From assembly GCA_951217055.1 (NCBI GenBank), contig OX578282.1, positions 21,139,106-21,203,105 of the forward strand: DNA of 64,000 bases, given 5' to 3'. The DNA is from Gerris lacustris. Its lineage: Eukaryota > Arthropoda > Insecta > Hemiptera > Gerridae. This document shows, piece after piece, positions 1-10,400 of this stretch. Under the pieces are notes generated by a model, which searched no databases, was not told the origin of the DNA, and worked only from the letters and a program-made list of their open reading frames with translations. A program made the position numbers and the translations under genes. Within the stretch, counting starts at the first letter, position 1; every line of letters starts with the position of its first letter.

Positions 1-788
1 TGACATTTCGTCTTTCTTCGTATTCCACACCATTCCTAATACACTAATGACTTCCTGAGTGTCTCGAAACTGCTCAGGTATTTTCTTAGTTACACCAGTT
101 AGGTTAGAATTCCAGTCTCGAATATTTATTGACGCTTCCTCAAATAATTGCTTGGTCTCTTTATAAAATTCTATTGCTTCCATTTCGGATGCAAATCCTA
201 CAATTAAATTATCTACGTACATACCCTTACAGATCTGATCTGAAAATTTATTATTTGATCTCATAACATGATACCTGACAACTGCATTTAGCATGAAAGG
301 ACTCGAAATAACCCCGAACAAAACCCGGCAAAACCTATAAACCTGTAAATTATCCTCAGAAGGCTCCTTAAAAGGATCCTTAAGCCAAATAAAGCGAGTG
401 ACATCCTTGCTGTCATCGTTCAACCCAATTTGTAAAAATGCTTTTTCGATGTCCCCAACTAAAATAACAGGTTTGAGCCGAAATCTAAGTAATAGCCCTA
501 CTAAGTCTTCTAATAAGACTTGCCCTCTCAAAAGTGACTCATTTAAACTAACTTTTCCCTTTCCGGAAGAAGCAGAACCATCATATACTATTCGCACATT
601 TGTGCTGGTTTTTTGTGGCGTGAAAACCGCGTGATGTGGAAGGTAGTGAACTAGGTTTTCGTAATCATCCCCCTTAATTTCAATTTTTTCTATCACCCCT
701 GAACTAATCTGTTGATCAATGATCTCATTATATTTAGTTATAATTTCTTTATCCCCACCTATTCGCTTATACAAAGATCTCAACCTCG
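1..788 (-). pseudogene. BEL/Pao reverse transcriptase domain (partial)
   Basis: From about 788 down to position 1 the minus strand is open without a stop for about 260 codons. It shows a BEL/Pao reverse transcriptase: RLRSLYKRIG entry, VRIVYDGSA, the first catalytic Asp in VGDIEKAFLQI, then YRFCRVLFGVISSPFMLNAV. The active-site box reads YVDN (about 202-216) where the family normally has YVDD, so the second catalytic Asp is replaced by Asn. It lies one frame away from the protease ORF upstream, with the frame break near 795. The 3' continuation (rest of RT, RNase H, integrase) is off the window edge. Confidence 0.85.
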
Positions 789-2018
789 CTAAGGCCTATA
801 ATTATCAGCTAAATTTAAGGGCGGATATTGTCGCCAAGGCCACGATACTGAGTATCTCCCTTCTTTAATCGTAATATTTTTTTCAAATAATTCCCACGCA
901 TAGTCATCCTCCATCTCTTCACTGCCGCTCTCTTTTATTCCTAAAGTTTCTAAACTCCAAAATTGTTTTAAATTTATATTATTTTCTGTCAAAATTGAAT
1001 TGTTGTCATTTAACATAAACATGTCAACGTTGGCCTCTTGTTTACCGCACGCCAATAAACTAATTAAACAATCACTATCTCCCTCTAAATTTCTTCCGGT
1101 AATTATCCACCCAAATTTGGAATTTATTAAGTACAACCCCGATTGCAATTTTATTGTTTCTTAATTGATTACGCCAAAATAATAATTATTCCCAATTAAA
1201 ATTTCAACATCTGTTTTGTTTTTAACTAATTTGGGGTTAACTGCCAAATTTAACTCAGGAAATTTTTCTTTTGCGTAATTTAACTGTTTATTAAATTCAA
1301 CCCCATTTTTAACTATGAATGGCACAACGTTGGCTGTTATGTTAAAAAATGACCCGTCTAGAACTACAGTGTAAGACTCAATAATTTTAGGTTTAGCTGT
1401 ACCAAATACGGATACCGTTAGCTTTTCTTCTATTATAGGAGTTAACCCTAACTTTTTAGCAAGCGATTCCGTAATATATGACCGGTGACTGCCGCTGTCA
1501 AGAATTAGACGACAGTAAACCCCCTTAGAATTTTCTAATTTACTTACTTCTACTGTAGCCGTTTGTAAAGCTACTAAAGGAGCTCCTGCCATTAGTGACT
1601 TTACCTCTCTATTATCATTATCTTTAACAGTAACCTCGTTTTCCTTAAGTTTATTTTTCGCATCTACTCTCCTAAGACACAAGCTCCTATGATGAAATTT
1701 ACTCTTACAGTAGTAGCAAACCTTATTTATTTTACAATTTTGAGCAGAGTGCTTAGCTGGTTTCAAACATTTAAAACAACAGCCTTTGAGTTGCTCTTTT
1801 CTCGCGTCTATGGTTGAGAACTTAGTGCAATCATCCGTCCAATGCGCCTCACCACAATACCTACACTTAAGCTGCCCTGCCAGTAACATACCCGTAGTAC
1901 TTTGATTTTTACCATACCCTTCCTTAACAGGTTCAGCCCTTTTATAACTCTGATCGTACCTATTAAATTGTTCGTTCCTACCTAGTGCACCAACTCGTTC
2001 CCTATTACTGGTTAACAA
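789..2018 (-). pseudogene. BEL/Pao zinc knuckle and aspartic protease region
   Basis: Minus-strand reading frame with a basic N-terminal part and then Cys/His clusters (CRYCGEAHWTDDC, CCFKCLKPAKHSAQNC, CYYCKSKFHHRSLC) typical of the Gag-Pol zinc knuckles of BEL/Pao. A retropepsin-like region follows with the motif LILDSGSHRSYI (catalytic Asp in DSG). A single TAA at 1161-1163 interrupts the frame after FGVIN; the same frame resumes at once with the conserved-looking LQSGLYLINSKFGWIITGR segment and ends at 789-791. The first codons overlap AT-rich filler, so no genuine start is visible; in the parent element this would be internal to a polyprotein. Confidence 0.85.
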
Positions 2019-2070
2019 ATTTAAATTAATTAAAACTATTAAATTAATTAATTAATTTAAATTAATTAAA

Positions 2071-2814
2071 TTAAGTTTTAATTAAACCCTCTAAAGATCG
2101 ACAAACAGTTTCAATTTGATCTAAAGTTGATCTTAGCCTTTGCGTATTATTATTTGACGTATTTAAATTCCTAATTTTAGTATGCAAGTTCTCAATAATA
2201 AGGTCCTTATTAGCAAATCTAGATTTTAACGAATCAAGAGCAGAGTCATAATTTTCATTGGTTAACGAAAACCCAGCAATAGCTTGAGCAGCATCTCCAG
2301 AAAGATGCTGTTTAAGCAGATTAAATTTTTCAACCTTTGACATTTTAATTTTATTATGAACAGCTGTTTCAAAACGTTCCCAAAACTCAAACCATTTGAG
2401 TCTATCGCCAGAAAAGGTTGGAAGCATAACTTTTGGAAGTTTAGCCGAAACGTCCCCCGTATTTTCTGAGCTAGTGCTAGCAGCGCTTGCGTTGTTACAA
2501 CTTAATAACCTATTTTGAAGCTCAATTTGAACTTCTTCTGCTTCCAGCATTAGCTCAGTAAAATTTTCAACATCCCCTTCAAATTTTGTTACTTCCTCTG
2601 TGGTTTTTGAAACTGATTCTAATTTAGCGATCACCTCCCGAAATTTTTCCAAATAAGTTTTAGATTTAGACGCCAAATCATTCCCTAATTTTTTATCATT
2701 AGTGCCCTCCTCGAAATTTGTTACCCATTCTTTAACTTTTTCCGTAATATCAACCAACCTTTTCTTTACTGGCCCCAATACTTTTCTAACCGATCCCGCA
2801 GTGGAAGCAGCCAT
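2071..2814 (-). CDS. BEL/Pao Gag (DUF1759-type)
   Basis: 247-residue ORF beginning with ATG at 2814. The N-terminal half is Lys/Glu-rich and probably coiled coil. About residues 123-240 carry the DUF1759 pattern: LPKVMLPTFSGDRLKWFEFW, EKFNLLKQHLSGDAAQAIAG, YDSALDSLKSRFAN. It forms the structural part of the retrotransposon particle. The frame ends at 2071 where an AT-rich tract begins. The segment that normally links this domain to the zinc knuckles appears to be missing, so the protein is truncated compared with the family. Confidence 0.85.
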   Translation of the reverse strand: MAASTAGSVRKVLGPVKKRLVDITEKVKEWVTNFEEGTNDKKLGNDLASKSKTYLEKFREVIAKLESVSKTTEEVTKFEGDVENFTELMLEAEEVQIELQNRLLSCNNASAASTSSENTGDVSAKLPKVMLPTFSGDRLKWFEFWERFETAVHNKIKMSKVEKFNLLKQHLSGDAAQAIAGFSLTNENYDSALDSLKSRFANKDLIIENLHTKIRNLNTSNNNTQRLRSTLDQIETVCRSLEGLIKT

Positions 2815-2962
2815 GCATTACTCCTGAACGCCGACGCCCAAGAGAACTTAACCTAGAGAGATACCTTTAACCTTATAGCTCAGCCAACTAGTGTTCCTCA
2901 GCAGCTCCTCAGTGTTCCTCAGTGTTAAGATACCTCTATATTTCTTTGATTGGATTAGTAAA

Positions 2963-3142
2963 CCACGCCTCTTGATACCATGTGGCGAAATCCTATTTTC
3001 TACGCTAAGAATTTTTAAGTAAGAAGGCCAGTTTGAATCGTAAAACAATAATCAAAATTGTCTCTTTAATTGACATAAATAATCTAACATGACGCACAAG
3101 TAAAATAAAATAAAAATAAATAAACATCTCGCTCTCGCGACA
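2963..3142 (-). repeat. Putative BEL 5' LTR and primer binding site
   Basis: On the minus strand a sequence starting TGTCGCGAGAG (3142) and ending CGCCACA (2981) has TGT...ACA termini. It is followed directly by TGGTATCAAGAGGCGTGG (2980-2963), which begins TGG as primer binding sites do and resembles an initiator-Met-type PBS. At about 162 bp it would be a short LTR. The outer edge coincides with the point where repeat family A resumes (3141 onward), which supports it as the insertion boundary. The second LTR needed to confirm this is outside the window. Confidence 0.45.
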
Positions 3143-3445
3143 CAAACATACATTTATTTACACCTATATCTTCAAAAGTACTTATCTGATTTGTATGAAA
3201 CTTTCACAGTTTATCAAAAGTAACCAGCAGATATCCCAAGATTAATTTGAGCCGTCTGCGCTCTTTAACTTTTGCTAAATTGATACTTTAATTCATGTAA
3301 AGAATTAAAACAATTTTGTCAGATTAAAAACAATTAAACAAATTAGAATATAATGGCTTGTAAAAAAAAAGCATAAATCCAATACAGTACGTGCATAGGA
3401 TGCGAGGAAGCTATGTGCCACACCACTTGGCATTATTTTTTTCTT
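3141..3445 (+). repeat. Repeat family A, copy 1 (3' half)
   Basis: Matches, as reverse complement, the 16950-17240 part of the longer A copy: CACAAACATAC, ATCTGATTTGTATGAAA, then a tract ending in AGCTATGTGCCACACCA. Its 5' half is absent here, apparently displaced by the BEL element whose LTR abuts it. Family A contains a TGTCTGTC-rich segment in complete copies. I see no coding capacity and cannot assign a class. Confidence 0.65.
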
Positions 3446-5231
3446 TCATATTCGATGTACCAAAAAAAGCTACTATGAAGATGCTTACTTTTAGATAGAT
3501 TAGTGATTTTAGCTACAACATTAGATTAGATTTTAGCGCCAAAATTTTCCAAAAATAAATATCCCCCCTAAACCACCCTCCCCTTTCCCTAAACCACCCT
3601 ACCTCTCCACCCTAAACCAAACGGTTAGTCCTATAATTAAGAAATAATTAATGCAAATACCTTATGATGGGCCTATGAAAGTTTCCTGAAAAAATCCAAC
3701 TTTATATAAATTGCAAATTTTGAGATCGCATATGCGCAGTGTGCCACTATTTTTTATTTTATTTATTTTTTTCCAATTTGGAGTGGGATATTAAATGATA
3801 GCTACTAATGAGTAGGACTACTAATATGTAGTAAATTTTACAAAATTAAAAAATATGTACTTACTTTTATTTTCTGTTATTCAAGAAGTTTCTGCAATAA
3901 ACCCAAGCCAATTGTGAGATAAGTAGACAGAACACAAACTCTGTCAAGCAAAACACAGGAGTGATTGTGTTTTTCCCCCGACTGCCTCTTATTTACCTAA
4001 TAAAAACCATAAATGCTGTGCAGATAAGCACACTTAGTCCCAGACAGAGAGTAAGTGTTCTCTCGAATCATCTAGGATAATGATTGCGAGCAATCTAGAA
4101 TCTAGAGGAACTTACAAATCTATACTGCTGATTTAAATAAATATATAGTAATAGTGTTGTCACTCTTTTGTGAAATCAGTTCGGAGTCTTGAAGTAAGTC
4201 CTATTCGAACAGCCTAAAGGTATTCTGTTGCCGAGAAAGGTAAAGTGGATCTATAACAATCAAATTTAATAATTAATATCATTTCATGGGTCAGGGGTGT
4301 GATAGATATAATGGACAAAAATATTTAAAATTATCGAAAAGAATTTCGAAAGAAATGGTGAATATACAATTCTTTGGTGGATACTAGATTAATATATTTC
4401 CAATGCTACCCTAACTTGGGCCTTCAGCTTTAAATGTGACAGCCTAGAATTTTGAAGGGAATTTGTGAAAATACTACTTAACAGAAAATTCTCTCTACAG
4501 GACCAAAAGGAAGTGTTAAAATGTGATCCTAGTAAATTCTCAAGTGGGTATCATCTAATTACATTTGGAAAATTCGTCATCGCTGTACTTTTTCCAAGAC
4601 AGAAACCTCATAACAGCAGAGAGTGTTACTTGATAAAAGTTCTTTGCCACATATCATGAGATCAAATATTTTATATTAACTAGTGATGCTGTGCACAAAG
4701 AACTCGCGTAGAATTGTGCTCTTATATCAGCCATACTATGTTTTCAATGTTCTGCCATACTATCCATTCAACAAAACAATTAAATTAAAACTATTTTTAA
4801 ATGCTGTCTACACAGGCGAGCGCAGCGAGCCAACATTATCTACAAATCCTGCAAAAACAGACGATCGTATAGCGAGCTTGCAATAACTATTAAATAGCGA
4901 TTAACTATAATTACTGCATAAACTGGTGGGCCTGCTATAATTCTGTTAAATAATAATTATCTAAAATGTGTGGAGTGGATAGCGAGCTTGCAAAAACTTT
5001 CAAATAAAGGTTATCTATATAAATGCAAGGTAAATGTGACAAGAGCTTTATTAAATAAAGATTGCCTCCGACCTAACTGGCCTTTAAAATACCTTTAAAC
5101 GATGTATAACATATCCTGACTAAAACTTTTTCTTTAGTCGTTTATCATATAGCCCACCATCTTGAAAATATTAAGTTGTCACAAATGCTGAGATGCATCT
5201 ATGTGCCAAATTTCATAGAAATTGATCAATT
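3446..5231. other. No gene seen; low-complexity and possible solo LTR
   Basis: Holds a CCCTAAACC-type imprecise simple repeat (about 3565-3615). A stretch at about 3945-4260 has LTR-like TGT...ACA ends and an internal AATAAA, but without visible target duplications, so a solo LTR is only possible. From 4800 to 5010 the motif GCGAGCTTGCAA recurs. Small open frames at 4465-4886 show no recognisable domain. Confidence 0.4.
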
Positions 5232-5925
5232 TTTAGGGTCCGTAGGCAAAACCAAGGACCCTTATATTTTCCTGCGTGTGTCAGTCCGTCCGTCCTCTCG
5301 CGTGCTCTCACGGCTACACCTTTCGTTCGATCACTTGAAATTAGGCATGTATGTGTCTTGTACCTGCCCACTTATTTTAAAAATATAGCGACTTAAAAAA
5401 AATATTTTTCAAAAAAATTAGGGTAAAAAAACTTAGGGGTTAAATTTTTTTTTTTTTTTCGACGCCGTGAGGAGTATCATATGAAAGGGTACGTCGAGCT
5501 GATTACAAAAATATATAATTCTTTGGATATAACTTTGATAGGGCGAGCGTAGGCAAGTTTGAATTGGGTGTGAAACGTGCCCCCCCCCCCTTATCTCGCT
5601 TATGTGAAGTGCAAAAAATCTGAAAAAATTCCTGCATGTTCTTCGACCAAAAGTAAAGATACCACTTTTTCGAAATTTCGAAAAAAAAATATTATTTTAT
5701 GTTATATTAACAAAATACGTTTTTTTTATAATTATGGTCATTTTGATGTATGTATTTATATGGTTGTAGTCCGGTTTAGTGGCAAAAAAATACTTTATCA
5801 GAGTGTGTTTTGAGAATATCAGACCCTTAGAATGGTTCAAAGTAAGCTTTTTAGCATTTTAAAAAAACACTGTTTATACACTTTACAGTTAAACACTATA
5901 TAGTGTGGCCTACGGACCCTCGCTG
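5232..5925 (+). repeat. Repeat family B element with inverted ends
   Basis: Begins AGGGTCCGTAGGC (with a short palindrome AGGGTCC...GGACCCT inside the first 30 bases) and ends GCCTACGGACCCT, giving about 13-bp terminal inverted repeats about 690 bp apart. A GTCAGTCCGTCCGTCC tract follows the left end. Partial copies occur at 15750 and 52850. Similar opening hairpins are common in non-autonomous DNA elements of insects. No transposase is encoded; class unassigned. Confidence 0.55.
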
Positions 5926-6164
5926 TGTGCTGACTAACACACACTTGACCTGTTTATTACTCCTGTTATCGTTAGACAAACAAACACAAACTTTTCAAAG
6001 CCTGTCTCTGAAATGAAGAACTCACTACGCTCGTTCAATAATCATAATAATGGAAATTGTGAATTTTTCATGATTATCCCACTTTTTCACTAGCCCCATG
6101 TTGTTACCCCATGGGTTTTTAGAGAACCAAAATGTAAATCATGTAAAAAAATGAAAAAAAAAAA

Positions 6165-6600
6165 AAAACCCGAAGGCAACGGAAGCTGTCGATCGATCCG
6201 AAGAACAAAAATTTATTAGGTCTCCGATTTCAAAAATTCCAAGACAGAAATCCGTTTCAAACATCAGGAAGCATTTTTTGATTCCGTGTTTGTGTGTCGG
6301 TCTGTCGCTCTATTTTTGCGAACCAACAATCTTAAAAACTACTGATGTGATTTTATTAAAATTTGGATGGTAGGTCATAATTAACCCAACTTTGGCCCCG
6401 TATAAGTTTCAACCTTCTGGGCCTATTTGTTTCTCTTCCACATGCTCACAAACATACACTTATTAACACCAATATAATCAAAAATACATCTGATTTTTAT
6501 GAAATTTGTATGGTTTTTTGAAAGTAGCCTGCAGATAGATCTAGATTAATTTCAACTGTCTGCTCTTCTTAAATTTTACTGGCATTAATGTGAAAAATAA
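6165..6600 (+). repeat. Repeat family A, copy 2
   Basis: Runs from the CGAAGGCAACGGAAGCT-type start through AGGTCTCCGATTTCAAAAAT and AAGACAGAAATCCGTTTC, the GTCTGTCGCTC segment, ATTTGGATGGTAG and on to CTGCTCTTCTTAAATTTT. It is one of the longer copies and can be aligned with 16950-17515 (opposite strand), 18995-19225 and 46412-46770. Confidence 0.65.
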
Positions 6601-7337
6601 AGTTTAAAAAAAAGACAATTTCAAAAGCCGGGTAAAATAAAATATAATTTGACAATAGTAGGTTTTAATAGTATACAATTATTAAAGTATACAAAAAAAT
6701 TCCACATTAATTGGTAGAGTATTTTTCCAAGTGTCATAGGGTATAAAACTTATACCCTACATAACAATTAAAGAAAATCAGAACATATTTTAAATGTCGG
6801 TATAAATTGGTTTAATTAAATACGATAATTCCGCACTTGCAATAAATACTCTCCAATGAGTGTTACTAAATATGGTGCCATATAAAGCATGAAATGAGTG
6901 CATGAGTGAATCGCTAAGCTAGCATTAAGTAAGCATTTTCATCGTTCAGTATTTTTTCATAATAATTCCTCTTCTAAAATTAGGGTGTATCTGAAGTACA
7001 GTAGATACAAACTCTTAAGCCTATCTCTTCTATAGAAATCATTTTAAACAATCATATGTTTAAGTGGGTATAATTACACACGGCTAAAACTCTAAAACTA
7101 TATATATTGTTAGGAGATTTCAATCGTAGATATACCTTTAGCCAGAAAAGATCAGTTTAAAGAAGTCAATTCATCATTTGACATTATCTATAATGCATTC
7201 AAAGACGGTAAATTGGAGAAGAAATCTGTCATAGGAATAAAGCAGTCATAGTGTCCACCGCTCGACGGCTGCAAAGTAAGGTGGTACAGTGGGGAAGGCT
7301 TCTGAAAATTTCCCACAGGTGTTTCATTGTTCTAAAC

Positions 7338-7385
7338 TATAAGTAAGGGCGGGACAATACTAGCCAGTCAGTCAGTGTTCTCAAA
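7338..7385 (+). promoter_or_regulatory. Core promoter of the cuticle protein gene (TATA + Inr)
   Basis: TATAAG at 7338-7343 is followed 30-32 bp later by overlapping arthropod initiator motifs, TCAGT at 7368-7372 and again at 7372-7376. The predicted start is A7370. This gives a 16-nt leader before ATG at 7386. Spacing matches the TATA-to-Inr distance of insect promoters, and the ATG opens a short first exon ending in a consensus donor. The assignment is inferred from motifs; no transcript data are available here. Confidence 0.75.
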
Positions 7386-7412
7386 ATGATAACCGCCGGC
7401 GCCACGCTTAAC
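7386..7412 (+). CDS. Cuticle gene exon 1 (start of signal peptide)
   Basis: ATG plus eight codons (MITAGATLN), ending in AAC before a perfect GTAAGT donor at 7413-7418. Phase 0 matches exon 2, which opens in mid signal peptide with no Met of its own. Short first exons that split the signal peptide are typical of cuticle protein genes. The alternative is an undetected exon nearer exon 2. Confidence 0.7.
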
Positions 7413-10400
7413 GTAAGTACTCGTAAAAATATTATTATTTATTTAGATTATAAGTAAATATATATATTTTTTTTTTTTTTTAAACAAATTCTTTATTGGC
7501 ATAAGTAACAAAAAAAAAAATTTGTGTTTACCGGAGCCATAATGTTATTTTGAGAGGGGTTATTTTGTGCCTTTTTATAATTTTGATATTTTGTAAGGGA
7601 TTGGAGCTTTTTAATCAAATTTGGGGAAGGGTATAATGGACAATTTTGGAGTATATATTTATATTTTTTTTTATTTTTCTAAACGGAAGTTTTTGATTGG
7701 ATTTTTGTTAGGGTTGTTTGCAGGTATTTAAACGGGTATCATAGGCAGTCTTTGGACTGACTTAAGAGTGGACCAACCTGGCATTTGCCTAGTAAATTGA
7801 GGGAAACCACAGAAAACCTCAATTAGGTTGGGTGGACCCGAGTCCTTCCAAAATTCTTCCTATGTTTTCCCTAAGTAATTTTTATTTATTTTTTAAATTT
7901 TATTTCGTTTGTGGGTTTCTGTTGGTGAGTGGACTCCAGATTTTTTCAATTTTAGGCTAAGGGGAGTAATTTATTTCTTTTACGAATTTTAGTGTAAGTT
8001 TAATATTTTTTAAATTTGAGAATAGGATGGACTTGATTTTTTCATTTTTGTCTTGAATTTCTTGTATTTTAATTTCTTGGTATAATTTATTTCTTTCTGA
8101 TTTATATTTCGGACATTCCAATAGGATGTGAGCTACATTTTCTTCTTTTTCAGGACAAGTATAACATATTGGTGAATCACTTAGTCCTATTATATAGTTG
8201 TACTGAATGCATCGTGCATGGTAACTTCTTAATCTATTAATTTTCATTATATCTGTACGTGGTAGTTTTGTTTTCCAAAACCATGGTTTAAGTGGAATTT
8301 TTTTGACTATTAATTTGAAATTTTTTGCTTTTTCTGGTTCTTCTTGTAGTTTTATATTCAATTTTTCAAACATATTCTTTTTGGATAGTGTTATGAGGTC
8401 TCTTGTTGGTATTTGTTTTTCAGATTGTTGTGTAGGGGTTTTGGCAAGTTTGTCTGCTTCCTCGTTTCCTTCAATTCCTTGATGTGATTTGACCCATATT
8501 AAATATTTAAATAACTACGACATAGACAAAAAAATGATGAGACGACAAGCATAACAAATTACTAACTTTCAATGCTTTAAAAGATATCTTAAGATTTTGA
8601 ATATGTTGGATAATTATAAAATTAAACATATGCTCGAACCAGTGTTGTTGCAGTCAAAATATCCTTTTAGTACTTGTAAATACTTTATTTTTACCATCTT
8701 GCACATCATTGATTATTTACCCTTACAATACCAAAACTATATCATTATTAATAGTCAAAAAAATTATAAATATGAATTGTCAATTATTTTGTAAGTAGTT
8801 TTTGGTCTTATTTTCTCCGAAAATTTCTGAAACATTTCAAATTGTTTTTGTCAGATTTATAGATTTTAAATATAAAATAATCCTTAAAACTTATTTATTA
8901 TACTTTAATTGGTTGTTTTCATTTGCCCAACATCATATAAGATATATTATTATTATTTTATATTATATATTATATTATTTTATATTATTATATTATTTTA
9001 TTATATATTTTTTATATTATTATATTATATTATATTATTTTATTTTAAATATATTATATTTATTTTTATATTAGATATTATTGTATTCTTACATTATTAT
9101 TTTATATATTATTTATTATTATATTATTCAAATAACTAGAACTAACATTTTATTATAACTCAATAAACTGACCTAAGGAGAGGGAAGAAAAATGGGACTT
9201 AATTTTACCCCCTCCCTTATTTCTCCTCGCAATAGAAGTTAAATTTACCAAGACAATAGCTAGCTAATATGTAACAATTGGGCTAGTTTGATATACTATT
9301 AATTATTTATTTTTTAATTATAGTTTGTTTCATAACAATTTTGTTTAATCCCACAGAACAATAGGTACAACACTAACTATACTTAATAATTAACACTAAA
9401 TCCTTCATTAGGAGATTATTATCATCATCATGTATTCAATTTAGGGTTGGGACATCGATGTCTATATGCATCGGACTAAAAAACATTGATGTTTGGCGTT
9501 ACGATGCATCGGCAACTCCGATGTCGACTTGAAGAAACAAACATTGGAATCAAAAACATCGAAAAAAGACGACTTATTTTCGATGTCGATGTATCGAAAC
9601 ATTGATGTTTTCTTTCGATGTTTTGGCTAACATCAATGGTGGTTTGGTTCGATGTCGAGCATCGAAAACATCAATGTGTTCTTTCGATGTTTTGGCTAAC
9701 ATCAATGGTGGTTTGGTTCGATGTCGAGCATCGAAAACATCAATGTGTTCTTTCGATGTTTTGGCTAACATCAATGGTGGTTCGGTTCGATGTCGAGCAT
9801 CGAAAACATTGATGTTTAGGTATCGATGTCCTAACCCTTCAATTTTTACATTAGAAAAAGTACTTCCTAGATTTTACTGGACAAAAAACCATGGGAAATA
9901 TCTATAATGGTTATATTTAATTTCAAGAGACTTTTTTAAAGTTAATGTTAACAGGGGAGACATAAGATTACATGGCTATAATTTTATTGTTGAGGAAGAA
10001 GACTGATTTCTTCTGATTTAATTATTTTTCATTAATGGCTTGATCACGATAAACCAAAAAAACCAATGCCTTTATGACATGATAAATATGGCAACAACAA
10101 ATAAATCAATTTGACTATGTTAAACTCATCCATCAATGCAACAGTAGAACTAATTACTACAATTGTCCTTCAAATTTTACTTTATTTTTTAATAAAATTG
10201 CTTTCGTAAACATTAGTTACATTACGCAATATTCATTAGAATATTGCGTAATCTTTCGCACTATATGTATGATCGTTTTTATAGCTGAATATAATTTTTA
10301 TGAGTAATATTATACTAACCTACTATTAGATATATTATAGCTTAAGACCTAAAACAACACTATATAGAAGTTAAGCATTAATATATTGAAGATCTAGATT

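Larger units (their letters stand above)
1..3142 (-). mobile_element. BEL/Pao LTR retrotransposon, 5' part, decayed
   Basis: Reading leftward on the minus strand, the order is a short LTR-like end, a primer-binding-site-like sequence, a gag region of DUF1759 type, CCHC-like zinc knuckles, a DUF1758-type aspartic protease, and reverse transcriptase running off the window at position 1. This order and the domain types are those of BEL/Pao elements. The polyprotein is broken in at least three places: a frame break with AT-rich filler at 2019-2070, an in-frame TAA at 1161-1163, and a frame change near 795. The rest of pol and the 3' LTR lie outside the window. The copy is very unlikely to be autonomous. 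Confidence 0.9.

Noticed and set aside
3565..3615. CCCTAAACC repeats resembling telomeric sequence
   Set aside because: Irregular and short; not the TTAGG unit of insects and not an array.
3945..4260. Possible solo LTR (TGT...ACA, internal AATAAA)
   Set aside because: No target duplication or second copy in the window.
8802..9139. Two overlapping frames rich in Tyr, Ile and Leu
   Set aside because: Produced by the TATTA low-complexity tract.
9574..9907. Open frames on both strands with repeated peptides
   Set aside because: They are translations of the 69-bp minisatellite in a MITE; no start context, domain or splice structure.
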